Shown piece by piece: positions 42,061-50,441 of a DNA stretch of 54,679 nt. A model generated the notes under the pieces. The model was not told the origin of the DNA. It saw nothing but the letters and a program-made list of their open reading frames with translations, and ran no database searches. The stretch covers positions 1-54,679 of the forward strand of contig NZ_JYOO01000031.1 in NCBI RefSeq assembly GCF_000956595.1. Reading direction: 5' to 3'. The position numbers were made by a program, and so were the translations under genes. Within the stretch, counting starts at the first letter, position 1. The number at the start of each line of letters is the position of its first letter. The DNA is from Priestia aryabhattai B8W22 (GTDB lineage: Bacteria; Bacillota; Bacilli; Bacillales; Bacillaceae_H).

Positions 42061-42513
42061 ATGGAATCGTTAGAAGAAATATTCGGCATTCCCACAGTTC
42101 GTACAAGTAAGCGCTTAAGCAGAGTGGTTGCCGCACGCTTGCGTCCTTTTGGAATTACGCCAGAACAGTGGACCGTTTTAAAACGCGTATCAGAAGCTGA
42201 ATATAGTACGCAGAAGCAATTAGCGGAGCGAGCAGATAAAGATCAAGCGACGCTGACTAAAATTTTAGATTTACTAGAAAAACAAAATTGGATTCAGCGT
42301 GTTAGAAACCCAGAAGATCGCCGCTCGTTTTTTATTCAAATAACAGAAGACGGCCTGCGTTTAAAAACAGAAGTGACGCCTGCTGTAGAGCAGGTATTTT
42401 CCGAATTAACATCCCAGCTAAACGAGCAGCAGGTAAAGATTTATACCGACACTTTACAAAAACTTGAATACCGCGCCGAACAATTGCTTCAAGACGCAGA
42501 AGACCTGCGTTAA
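42061..42513 (+). CDS. MarR-family transcriptional regulator, 150 aa
   Basis: CAGGAGG ribosome binding site. Winged helix-turn-helix: RPFGITPEQWTVLKRVSEAE, STQKQLAERADKDQATLTKI, then wing NWIQRVRNPEDRRSFFIQIT. Dimerisation helices flank it. Monocistronic, with no adjacent transporter in the same or divergent direction, so it probably regulates itself and targets elsewhere. Confidence 0.93.
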   Translation: MESLEEIFGIPTVRTSKRLSRVVAARLRPFGITPEQWTVLKRVSEAEYSTQKQLAERADKDQATLTKILDLLEKQNWIQRVRNPEDRRSFFIQITEDGLRLKTEVTPAVEQVFSELTSQLNEQQVKIYTDTLQKLEYRAEQLLQDAEDLR

Positions 42514-42519
42514 ACACCC

Positions 42520-42551
42520 AAAACCCCACAGCTAACATTCTGCGGGGTTTT
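42520..42551. terminator. intrinsic terminator between convergent genes
   Basis: AAAACCCCACAG pairs with CTGCGGGGTTTT with one mismatch. Confidence 0.8.
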
Positions 42552-42984
42552 ATACGTAGTTGGCGATGCATAGTACTTCTTTAATTTTTGAAATCACTTG
42601 TTTGGTTTCATCTGTTAAAGAGGTGAATTTAAAAGCGATGGATTCTGCGTTTGGATTAATGAAGGGTTCTTTGTTCGTATCTTTGCGGTAGTCTTCAATT
42701 TGTTCTAAACAATATTTTAAAATAAACGACAAGTTCGCACGTCGAAATCTCAAGCTGACAGTAGAAGGCCACCTTTTTTGAAACTGATTGCTTCCTTCAT
42801 ACTGAATCGCTCCGATATAGCGTTCTCCCGATAAAAAAGACTCTTTGCTTCGGTATAGCTGAACGGTTTGGGCTGTTCCGCTCCAGTCAATATAAATACC
42901 TGCTGTTTCACAAACTTCATATATGTAATGAAAAAGCTCCGTTACTTCTCCGAAATGGTAGTGAAGCGGATGTTTAGCCGTCAT
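42550..42984 (-). CDS. hypothetical protein, 144 aa
   Basis: ATG with AAAGGAGGGAGC upstream. Soluble alpha/beta protein (FGEVTELFHYIYEVCETAGI, SLRFRRANLSFILKYCLEQI, TSLTDETKQVISKIKEVLCI). No recognised family, membrane segment or catalytic motif. Confidence 0.75.
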   Translation of the reverse strand: MTAKHPLHYHFGEVTELFHYIYEVCETAGIYIDWSGTAQTVQLYRSKESFLSGERYIGAIQYEGSNQFQKRWPSTVSLRFRRANLSFILKYCLEQIEDYRKDTNKEPFINPNAESIAFKFTSLTDETKQVISKIKEVLCIANYV

Positions 42985-43126
42985 AGGTAGCTCCCTCCTT
43001 TATCGACTTTCTACCATTATATTGTAGGAAAAGTAACTTATTCATTTATCCAACTTATTTCATACGCATAAGCAGTAAAAATGAAAATATATTTACTTTT
43101 AGTTTACATAAAAATATTATAAGTAA

Positions 43127-44209
43127 TTAGCGATAGCCCGATTTCCGAAAAGCGTCGTATACCGTATCCTCTTGAAGTTTTTCAAGATAAACGTTCGTTG
43201 TAGCAATAGAAGAATGCCCCACTACTTGCTTCACAACCGCAAGCGGAACGTCATTAGCTAAACTGTTTGTAATAAAGGTATGACGAAACCAATGAGGAGA
43301 AATAGATGCGTTTCCTTTTACTTTATAAACAGCTGATTTAATCGTTCGATACAAAGTTGTATAGGATAATCGTTTTTTTTCGCCGGTACGATAGTATTCT
43401 TTAATGGAGTAAAAAAGCGGTTCGGTATCAAAAGGACTTAGTTCAGTGCTTTCATTTAACGCGTGCCGATAAGCGAAAAGTGTTTCTTTCACATCATCAA
43501 ACACGGGAATCGTGCGTTCTTTTTTTCCTTTACCAATCACATCTACAACCAAATTTCCCCGGCGTTCTTCGCGGAAGCTTCCCCAATTTAAACTCAGCAG
43601 TTCACTTGAACGCATTCCACTCATGTACAAAAGCATTCCCATTAAGCGGTTGCGAGCTTTAAATTCCTTCTCATGCTGGCGAATGCGCACGACGGATTCT
43701 AACGCATTTACAATTACCTGCGCTTCGCGATCAGTTAGCTCTCGATACTCAGTGCGATTTTGTTTTTCCTTGTCGCTATAATGTCCTTTTGCAATAGATG
43801 GTTTTTCAATCCACGTCGTATACAGCGAAGGATAAAAATGAGTAGCGTGTCCAAACTCTAGCATTCTTCTAAAAAATTCTAGTTTTCTTGCAGCGGTGCG
43901 ATTTGCATATTGATTCATCATTTCTTCATTAAATAATTTGACTTCCATAAACCCAATCGATTTTAATGTAATCTCTCGTTCATAGAAAAAAGACAGAATT
44001 GTTTTCATGTCTTGATTGTAAGATCTAATCGTATGAGGAGAAAGTGATTTTTTGATAATACGCATCGAAAAAAAGAGCTGAATAAATTCTTCATCTGAAA
44101 CGTGCTTTAAATTCAAGTTGTTATCTTCATCCAACAGCTCTGCCTCTTCCCACTGCTCTTTAAGCTGACGAAACGAATTTTTTACAGGCGACAATTCAAA
44201 TTCTTCCAT
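43127..44209 (-). CDS. tyrosine recombinase/integrase (XerD-like), 360 aa
   Basis: TTAGGAGGGG ribosome binding site. N-terminal SAM-like core-binding domain (ISLSPHTIRSYNQ type, about residues 48-140). The catalytic domain has Arg in YMSGMRSSELLSLNWG, His-x-x-Arg in HWFRHTFITNSLAN, His in GHSSIATTNVYLEKL, and Tyr in the same segment. Complete and probably active. No attachment site, excisionase or phage genes lie beside it, so it is an orphan. It is unlike XerC and XerD in length (about 300). Confidence 0.9.
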   Translation of the reverse strand: MEEFELSPVKNSFRQLKEQWEEAELLDEDNNLNLKHVSDEEFIQLFFSMRIIKKSLSPHTIRSYNQDMKTILSFFYEREITLKSIGFMEVKLFNEEMMNQYANRTAARKLEFFRRMLEFGHATHFYPSLYTTWIEKPSIAKGHYSDKEKQNRTEYRELTDREAQVIVNALESVVRIRQHEKEFKARNRLMGMLLYMSGMRSSELLSLNWGSFREERRGNLVVDVIGKGKKERTIPVFDDVKETLFAYRHALNESTELSPFDTEPLFYSIKEYYRTGEKKRLSYTTLYRTIKSAVYKVKGNASISPHWFRHTFITNSLANDVPLAVVKQVVGHSSIATTNVYLEKLQEDTVYDAFRKSGYR

Positions 44210-44606
44210 TTTACCCCTCCTAATTATCGAAAATAAAGATATGCTTTTAAAATGAACCAGAATTAAATATAACGAACTTTTTTAAGGTCGGGATAAATAC
44301 CATTAAAAGTTTCAAAAAACCTCTCAAAACTCAATTTAGAAAGCTTATTTTTTTAAGGTTTTAATATAAATATCCATTATATGTAAAAATAATTCTATTT
44401 TCCGCTTATTTCTCTACTTTATCATATGAACGCTTGATAAGGAAGAGTTATCTTGCGTTAGTCAAGTAAAGGATAAGGAATTTAAAAACCATCTCTTCTT
44501 TTGGGCGAATAATGATTAAAAAAGGATGGATAGAAAAATTACCCCAGGCAGATGATCGGAAAGAGTTATCGTAATAGCCTCAAACCTTTTTATACTATCT
44601 GTAAAT
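44210..44606. other. intergenic region
   Basis: AT-rich promoter region upstream of the recombinase gene. No gene or strong structure recognised. Confidence 0.5.
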
Positions 44607-44637
44607 AAAAAACATCACGCAAAGCGTGATGTTTTTT
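44607..44637. terminator. intrinsic terminator
   Basis: AAAAAACATCACGC pairs with GCGTGATGTTTTTT around AAA, at the 3' end of the lipoprotein operon. Confidence 0.9.
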
Positions 44638-45826
44638 AAAGGGATTCAATTTTAGTCAAGTGCAGCCGTTTATCGTTATAAGAAACGGTATACGTTCGAT
44701 AGTACTCTTTTTCTTGACTTTGACCGTTCGTTGTAATTGAAATGACTTCTTTTGTTCGGATTGTATAGACCGTTTCACCTTCTTCTTCACTCGCGGTTTC
44801 GACGTCTAATACTGAATAGTCAACAAGTTCTTCTCGGATGTCTCTTTCATAAAGCATCTTCACAAGCTGCTTTTGATCATTCCATAAAACACTGTCTCGC
44901 TGGATATAAGGCTGTACGTGTTCAAATTTATTCGTGTTAATGGACTTTGTTAAATCTCGTAAATAATGTTCAATAAAAATATCTGCTGTTTCTTGATCAA
45001 CCTTTTGGATATTTTTTAAATTAAACTCTTTTTCTTCCTTCTCTTCTTTTTCTTTTTCATCTTCTTTAAAATCGTCGATGCGCTGAGAACTGATTTTGCT
45101 GATGGCATATTTTTTATTATTCTCTTTAAAAATCAAGATTTCTTCCTTTTCCCCTTTTTCATTTGTGCGAGTAGTTTCACCTTGGTATGAAATGTCGCTA
45201 GAAGGATTAATTGACTTCACGTATTCCCTATATTCATCAGCCGTAATGTTGAGGTATTTTTGGTGATAGGTAACTTCATCCCATTCATTTAACTTCCATT
45301 GCTTATTTACGTATTTGAAATTCATGTAGATGGTCAGCCCGCCGCTTCCTTCTTTACTAATTGGCTCAATGGCTGACACCGAAAATTGTCCAGCATGATT
45401 GTTAATAAGTTCAAATCGAATAACATGATTAACATCAGGGAAAAAGCTCATATTACATTCTTTACAGTAGTAGTTAGTGGAGATACTTTTTAACTTTGTT
45501 GCAATTAAAGATGATGTTGCATATGGCGTTAGCGCTTTTTTTAGCGTTTCATAATCAGCAGGGTTAGATTCATTATCCCATTCATACTCTTCGCCCAATT
45601 CTTTATAGGTACTTGAAATTTTATTCATCGTCTCAACTGCAGTTTTTTCTGCTTTTTTTTCTGATACAAGATCAGGCTTGATAGATGACTTAGCTTGATC
45701 CTTTGGGATCACTTCATCTGAGGAAGGTTCGGTTGGTTTGGATAACTTAACTGTTTCTTTTTCTTCACAGGCCGCCAAAACCATTAGCAGCAGTAGAACG
45801 AATGCAATCGTCCATTTTTTATGCAT
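44636..45826 (-). CDS. lipoprotein with NTF2-like domain, 396 aa
   Basis: Signal peptide with lipobox LAAC (WTIAFVLLLLMVLAACEE, acylated Cys at about residue 19), so it is anchored to the outer face of the membrane. Then come a Ser/Pro/Lys linker and a helix plus alpha/beta domain (about 65-210) containing a CKEC pair. A highly charged Glu/Lys linker (about 255-270) leads to a C-terminal TcaA/NTF2-like domain (ADIFIEHYLRDLTKSINTNK ... EYYRTYTVSYNDKRLHLTKI). It is 47 bp downstream of a second lipoprotein gene and likely in the same operon. A role in cell-envelope stress or cell-wall binding is inferred only. Confidence 0.8.
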   Translation of the reverse strand: MHKKWTIAFVLLLLMVLAACEEKETVKLSKPTEPSSDEVIPKDQAKSSIKPDLVSEKKAEKTAVETMNKISSTYKELGEEYEWDNESNPADYETLKKALTPYATSSLIATKLKSISTNYYCKECNMSFFPDVNHVIRFELINNHAGQFSVSAIEPISKEGSGGLTIYMNFKYVNKQWKLNEWDEVTYHQKYLNITADEYREYVKSINPSSDISYQGETTRTNEKGEKEEILIFKENNKKYAISKISSQRIDDFKEDEKEKEEKEEKEFNLKNIQKVDQETADIFIEHYLRDLTKSINTNKFEHVQPYIQRDSVLWNDQKQLVKMLYERDIREELVDYSVLDVETASEEEGETVYTIRTKEVISITTNGQSQEKEYYRTYTVSYNDKRLHLTKIESL

Positions 45827-45873
45827 AAGGTGTCCTCCTCAACGCCGAATTTAGTCTGTTCTTAAAATGGTCT

Positions 45874-46806
45874 TTAATTTTCAAACGTATCGAGCACGTA
45901 ATCACCGCTTGGAATTCCCCATTTTGCCTTTTTATTTTGATCTGTTTTAGCAAGTAACGAAATGGAGTTTTCTTTAAGCGTAATGACAATGGTGCCTTTA
46001 TTTCCTTGTCCATCATTTTCATATTTAATGGCTGCTTGGTTATTTTCAAAGCGAATATTTTTTTGTTCAACGGTTGACACGCGGATTTTGCTAGGAGGCT
46101 GGTACGAATTTATTTTAATCGTCGCTTCTGAGTTTGATGTAGCAAGAAATTGAATGATAGGAGATCCGTTATCATTGCCAGTGGTCCATTTTCCATCGTA
46201 GTCGTGTAAATCTGTTGTTTGTGTAGTGGGATTTTCAGTGTTTGTATTTGGTTTAGATGAAAAGTCGAATGGTTCTACACTCGATAACTTTAACGTATCG
46301 TTTTGGTAAACAGCTGTATAAAGGCGGTCACAAACTTTGCTGTAAGGATCTTTACCGGGCTGTTTTAATAAGCTTTCCTCATGGGTTTGTATTTTAAATA
46401 CATGGTTAGGTTCTTCATACCAATTGACAATATGAAACGTTTGCTTCTTCTGCTCGATGCCTTGTCGTGTGAAATTTTCAACAAGAAGATTCTGCTCTTT
46501 ATAAAAAGAACTGTCCGCTTTCAAAAAAGCTTTTAGATCATTAAAAGAGTTTTCATCAATTGCTTTTCCGAACGCTGAAAAGTAATCAGTCATCCAGGCT
46601 GTGATAAATTTTCCGCTCATTGCTTCTTTATTCAAATCAATTGATTGAATGCTTTCTACCTGTGTTTTTGGTTCGTTTAGTACTTTTTTTGCATCTTTTT
46701 CTACTATCATTGTATTTCCGTCTTTTATTGTTTCTTCTTGTTGACAGGCTGATAACAGAATAGATGAAACAACCGTGATAATGATTGTATTACGTTTGTT
46801 CATCAT
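45874..46806 (-). CDS. lipoprotein, 310 aa
   Basis: AGAAGGGG ribosome binding site. Lipobox LSAC in NTIIITVVSSILLSACQQ, acylated Cys at about residue 21. Residues about 60-190 form an NTF2-like or TcaA-like alpha/beta domain (ITAWMTDYFSAFGKAIDENS). Thr/Asn-rich linker at about 190-205. The C-terminal domain (GKWTTGNDNGSPIIQFLATS ... GDYVLDTFEN) is beta-rich like a lipocalin-like or DUF-type barrel. First gene of the lipoprotein pair. Function unknown. Confidence 0.78.
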   Translation of the reverse strand: MMNKRNTIIITVVSSILLSACQQEETIKDGNTMIVEKDAKKVLNEPKTQVESIQSIDLNKEAMSGKFITAWMTDYFSAFGKAIDENSFNDLKAFLKADSSFYKEQNLLVENFTRQGIEQKKQTFHIVNWYEEPNHVFKIQTHEESLLKQPGKDPYSKVCDRLYTAVYQNDTLKLSSVEPFDFSSKPNTNTENPTTQTTDLHDYDGKWTTGNDNGSPIIQFLATSNSEATIKINSYQPPSKIRVSTVEQKNIRFENNQAAIKYENDGQGNKGTIVITLKENSISLLAKTDQNKKAKWGIPSGDYVLDTFEN

Positions 46807-46906
46807 AATTGCCCCTTCTTTATCTAATATAAATGTATGTATATTCTTCCAACAAACAGACCTAGTATATCATTCTACAAAAAAACGCTCAACCCTTTAA
46901 TTTCAC

Positions 46907-46944
46907 AAGAAAAACGGCTGCTGTAAAAGCAAGCCGTTTTTCTT
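46907..46944 (-). terminator. intrinsic terminator of the ethanolamine operon
   Basis: AAGAAAAACGGCT pairs with AGCCGTTTTTCTT, just 3' of the permease stop. Confidence 0.85.
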
Positions 46945-46945
46945 C

Positions 46946-48295
46946 TTATTTAATAGATGCTTCTTGATATGAATTGGATGCCTCTTTTTTAAGCTGTCTT
47001 GAACCATAAAAAACATAGTAAATAATTGAAAGAAGGAAAATTCCAAGAATCACATACATTAAAGGTAAAGAAACACCAAACAGCATTAAATTTGTTGTAA
47101 GAACACTGTATTTTATAATGCTGTATAAGCACAGAATCCCTAATACTAAGGCAATGCTTGGCACTACCGGGTAATTCACTTTAAAAGGACGAGACAGGTT
47201 AGGTTCTTTTTTGCGTAAAATAAAAAGAGAAACTAAACTGATGCAGTACATCATCATTGCTCCGAATACAGATAAGATAATAAGGGCATTGGCAAACGTG
47301 GCAGATCCAGCACAAATCACACCGATTGCTCCTGGAATCAACAAACCGCCGACAGGAACTCCTTTTTTATTCGTTTTAGCAAGAAATTTAGGAAAGTAAC
47401 CATCTCGTGCAAGTGCATAGGTCTGTCTTGAAAACCCCATGATGATTCCATTTAAACTAGCAATCAATCCGAATAATCCAATAATAGCAACAACCGTTGA
47501 AATACCGTTTCCGTATACAGAAGACAGTGCCTGTGGAAGTGGATAATCGGCTAGCTTCCCGCTTCCTCCGCCAAGTCCTGCTGTTACAAATAGTGTAAAC
47601 AACGTTGCGGTTGCTAGAGTAATAATTGCTCCAATAAACCCTTTAGGGATGTTTTTCTTAGGATTTTCCACTTCTTCCGCAGCCATCGCTCCGCCTTCTA
47701 TTGCTAGATAAAACCAAACAGCGAATGGAATAGCTGCCAGTACTCCTGTTGGACCATTAATAAATGAATGATCGTTAAAGATATTTGATGTTTGTACATG
47801 AGGCAGACCAGCTACATAAAAAATAGATAAACCAATTAGTGCAACAATGGTAGCTGTAAGCTCAATCACCGCTACTTCTTTTACCCCGATTAAATTTAGT
47901 AAAACAAAGAAAATAAAGGCACCTACCGTTGCATATACAGGGTTAACTGCTGGGATAAGAAAGTGCAGGTATGCTCCTGTTGATACCGCAATAGCAGGAG
48001 GAGCAAAAATAAATTCGAGCAAGCATGCAATTCCGGCGATATATCCGCCAAAAGGTCCAAGTGCTCTTCTTGCATAAGCTGAAGGTCCACCGGCTTGCGG
48101 GATAGATGTTGAAAGCTCTGCATAGCTGAACATAAACGTCGTATAAAACACGGTTACAATCAAGGTTGCAATTGCAAGTCCGATAATCCCGCCTTGTTCA
48201 AACCCGTAATTCCACCCAAAGTATTGCCCCGAAATAACCATGCCGACTGAAATAGCCCATAAATGAATAGGTTTTAATTGTTTTTGTAACGCCAT
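46946..48295 (-). CDS. eat: ethanolamine permease (APC superfamily)
   Basis: 449 aa, AAAGGAGG ribosome binding site. Twelve hydrophobic segments. TM1 reads SVGMVISGQYFGWNYGF, and SIPQAGGPSAYARRALGPFG is the conserved APC loop. PFAVWFYLAIEGGAMAAEEV is typical of ethanolamine permeases. The position right after eutC supports ethanolamine as substrate. Last gene of the operon. Confidence 0.9.
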   Translation of the reverse strand: MALQKQLKPIHLWAISVGMVISGQYFGWNYGFEQGGIIGLAIATLIVTVFYTTFMFSYAELSTSIPQAGGPSAYARRALGPFGGYIAGIACLLEFIFAPPAIAVSTGAYLHFLIPAVNPVYATVGAFIFFVLLNLIGVKEVAVIELTATIVALIGLSIFYVAGLPHVQTSNIFNDHSFINGPTGVLAAIPFAVWFYLAIEGGAMAAEEVENPKKNIPKGFIGAIITLATATLFTLFVTAGLGGGSGKLADYPLPQALSSVYGNGISTVVAIIGLFGLIASLNGIIMGFSRQTYALARDGYFPKFLAKTNKKGVPVGGLLIPGAIGVICAGSATFANALIILSVFGAMMMYCISLVSLFILRKKEPNLSRPFKVNYPVVPSIALVLGILCLYSIIKYSVLTTNLMLFGVSLPLMYVILGIFLLSIIYYVFYGSRQLKKEASNSYQEASIK

Positions 48296-48316
48296 ACCTT
48301 TTCCTCCTTTTGATGT

Positions 48317-49030
48317 TTAGACAATAAGATGTACACCGCTTGTTTGCTGCTTGATCATTTTTTTAATCATGGTACCGATATGTGCGGCTGCCTCAATAGG
48401 AGGCGTTCCTCTTCTATGAATATTAGAAATAACCATACGATCAGACTCTTTTTTCCCTTTGCTAGGTTCATAGCACATGTAAGCACTCATTGATTCAGCA
48501 CTGACCAGTCCGGGTCGCTCTCCAATCAATAGTACAAGTGCTTTTGGTTTTATAATCTCGCCAATTTCATCCATACATGCAACTCGTCCTCCTTTTACAA
48601 AAAATGAAGTCCCGACACGAAGTCCATATGACTGCAGGGAATCAATTAAAGCAGGATACACGTCGCTCATGTTTTCTTCGATTGCCTTAGCGCTCAGTCC
48701 ATCTGATACCACTACTTGTACATCAGGCTGCTGCACGCAGTTTTTTAAAATCTCTTTCTTAGCGTCATCTGCTAATAATCTTCCTTGATCCGGTCGTTTT
48801 AAATAATGTTCTTTTGACTCCACGCGTGTATTCACAGAAAAAAGATTAAATTCAGATAGAAGATTTTCTGAAACTACTCCATATACAGAGTCTACAGCTG
48901 CGGCGTGATCCGTACGAAAAGATAAAACGTTTTTTGTTAGCGGCCTTGTTCCCGTACGACCGACACCTATGCGGGCAGGGGTAAATTGTTTAAGTGTTTC
49001 AAGCGGATCGCGATTTGACTTTGGTATCAT
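48317..49030 (-). CDS. eutC: ethanolamine ammonia-lyase small subunit
   Basis: 237 aa. ATG 49030 (MIPKSNRDPLETLKQFTPAR) behind AAGGAAGG. A longer frame to 49129 overlaps eutB and is not the start. Signatures: RIGVGRTGTRPLTKN, VVVSDGLSAKAIEEN, and LLIGERPGLVSAESMSAYMC. With EutB it forms the adenosylcobalamin-dependent enzyme giving acetaldehyde and ammonia. 14 bp after eutB, 21 bp before the permease. Confidence 0.97.
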   Translation of the reverse strand: MIPKSNRDPLETLKQFTPARIGVGRTGTRPLTKNVLSFRTDHAAAVDSVYGVVSENLLSEFNLFSVNTRVESKEHYLKRPDQGRLLADDAKKEILKNCVQQPDVQVVVSDGLSAKAIEENMSDVYPALIDSLQSYGLRVGTSFFVKGGRVACMDEIGEIIKPKALVLLIGERPGLVSAESMSAYMCYEPSKGKKESDRMVISNIHRRGTPPIEAAAHIGTMIKKMIKQQTSGVHLIV

Positions 49031-49044
49031 AGTAAGCACCTTCC

Positions 49045-50415
49045 TTAAATCAAATTCATAAAAATAGTTGGGTCTCCAGCTCTTGATGTAAAGCGTCCGT
49101 TTTCCATAATACGCTGATCTTCTAGCCATTTTTGAAATAAAGGCGTTGGGGTACGGCCATGTACATGGCGCACGGTTGCGATATCATGATAACTAAGAGA
49201 CTGATAGTTTAGCATGCAGTCATCAGCCATGGGCACTCCTATTACAAAGTTCACTCCAGCTGTTCCTAGAAGCATACTTAAATTATCCATATCGTTTTGA
49301 TCAGCATCCATGTGGTTGGTGTAACATACGTCTACTCCCATAGGCAATCCGTGCATTTTGCCCATAAAATGATCTTCTAGCCCAGCTCGTAGGACTTGTT
49401 TGCTGTTATATAAATATTCAGGTCCAATAAATCCAACAACCGTGTTAACTAAGAAAGGCTTGTAGTGGCGAGCTAAGCCGTAGCATCTAGCTTCGAGCGT
49501 TACTTGATCAATATTATAGTGAGCTTCTGCTGACAGTTCAGAACCTTGTCCTGTTTCAAAATACCAGCGGTTCGGACCTTTTGCTGTACCTTTTTCATGA
49601 ATTAACGCTGTTGCTTCATCGAGCATAGGCAGTGAAATCCCAAATGAGTCATTACCGGCTTCTGTTCCTGCTAAACTTTGAAAAATCAAGTCCGCCGGTG
49701 CTCCTTTTTCGATTGCTCTCATCTGACTTGTTACATGTGATAACACACAGTTTTGAGTAGGGATGGACCATTCATTGATTATATTTTTTGTTTCATTTAA
49801 AAGCGCGTAGATATTATCCGTTGTGTCAATAACGGGGTTAATTCCAATAACCGCATCCCCAATTCCATAGCTTAACGCTTCGTAGAGAGATGCTCTCATT
49901 CCTTTTAAGTTATCTGAAGGATGATTAGGCTGAGCTCTGGAAGCCAATACGCCCTTTTGGCCGATAGTCGTTTGACAAGTGGTTTGCACTTCTATTTTGG
50001 CTGCTCCTTGAATTAAATCTAAATTGGACATAATTTTAGTAGCTGCCGCAATCATTTCGCTGCTTAATCCTTTGCTAAGCGCAAGAAGGTCTTCTCCCGT
50101 ATACTCATCAGATAAGATGTATTCTCTTAACTCCCCTACCGTCCAATTTTTTATAATGTCGTAAATCGATGAATCAATTTGACTTTCGATTAACGCCGAG
50201 ACATTGTCTTCATCTGCGCTGAGCAGAGGGTAATTTCGAATATCAGCAAGTGTTATATCAGCTAGAACTTGTTTGGCTGCCATTCTTTCTTTCATTGACT
50301 CAGCGCTGACTCCTGCTAGCTGATCTCCAGAACGTTCTTCGTTTGCTTTGGCCATGATTTCTTTTAAGCTATAAAATGAAAATGTTTCTCCTAATAATCG
50401 TGTAGTTTTAAACAT
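49045..50415 (-). CDS. eutB: ethanolamine ammonia-lyase large subunit
   Basis: 456 aa, AAGGAGG ribosome binding site. Recognisable by LSKGLSSEMIAAATKIMSNL, GIGDAVIGINPVIDTTDNIY, YFETGQGSELSAEAHYNIDQ and HMDADQNDMDNLSMLLGTAG. This is the TIM-barrel substrate- and cobalamin-binding subunit. Full length for the family. Between eutA (26 bp) and eutC (14 bp). Confidence 0.98.
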   Translation of the reverse strand: MFKTTRLLGETFSFYSLKEIMAKANEERSGDQLAGVSAESMKERMAAKQVLADITLADIRNYPLLSADEDNVSALIESQIDSSIYDIIKNWTVGELREYILSDEYTGEDLLALSKGLSSEMIAAATKIMSNLDLIQGAAKIEVQTTCQTTIGQKGVLASRAQPNHPSDNLKGMRASLYEALSYGIGDAVIGINPVIDTTDNIYALLNETKNIINEWSIPTQNCVLSHVTSQMRAIEKGAPADLIFQSLAGTEAGNDSFGISLPMLDEATALIHEKGTAKGPNRWYFETGQGSELSAEAHYNIDQVTLEARCYGLARHYKPFLVNTVVGFIGPEYLYNSKQVLRAGLEDHFMGKMHGLPMGVDVCYTNHMDADQNDMDNLSMLLGTAGVNFVIGVPMADDCMLNYQSLSYHDIATVRHVHGRTPTPLFQKWLEDQRIMENGRFTSRAGDPTIFMNLI

Positions 50416-50441
50416 CGTTTCCTCCTTGTATATTTAGTGGG

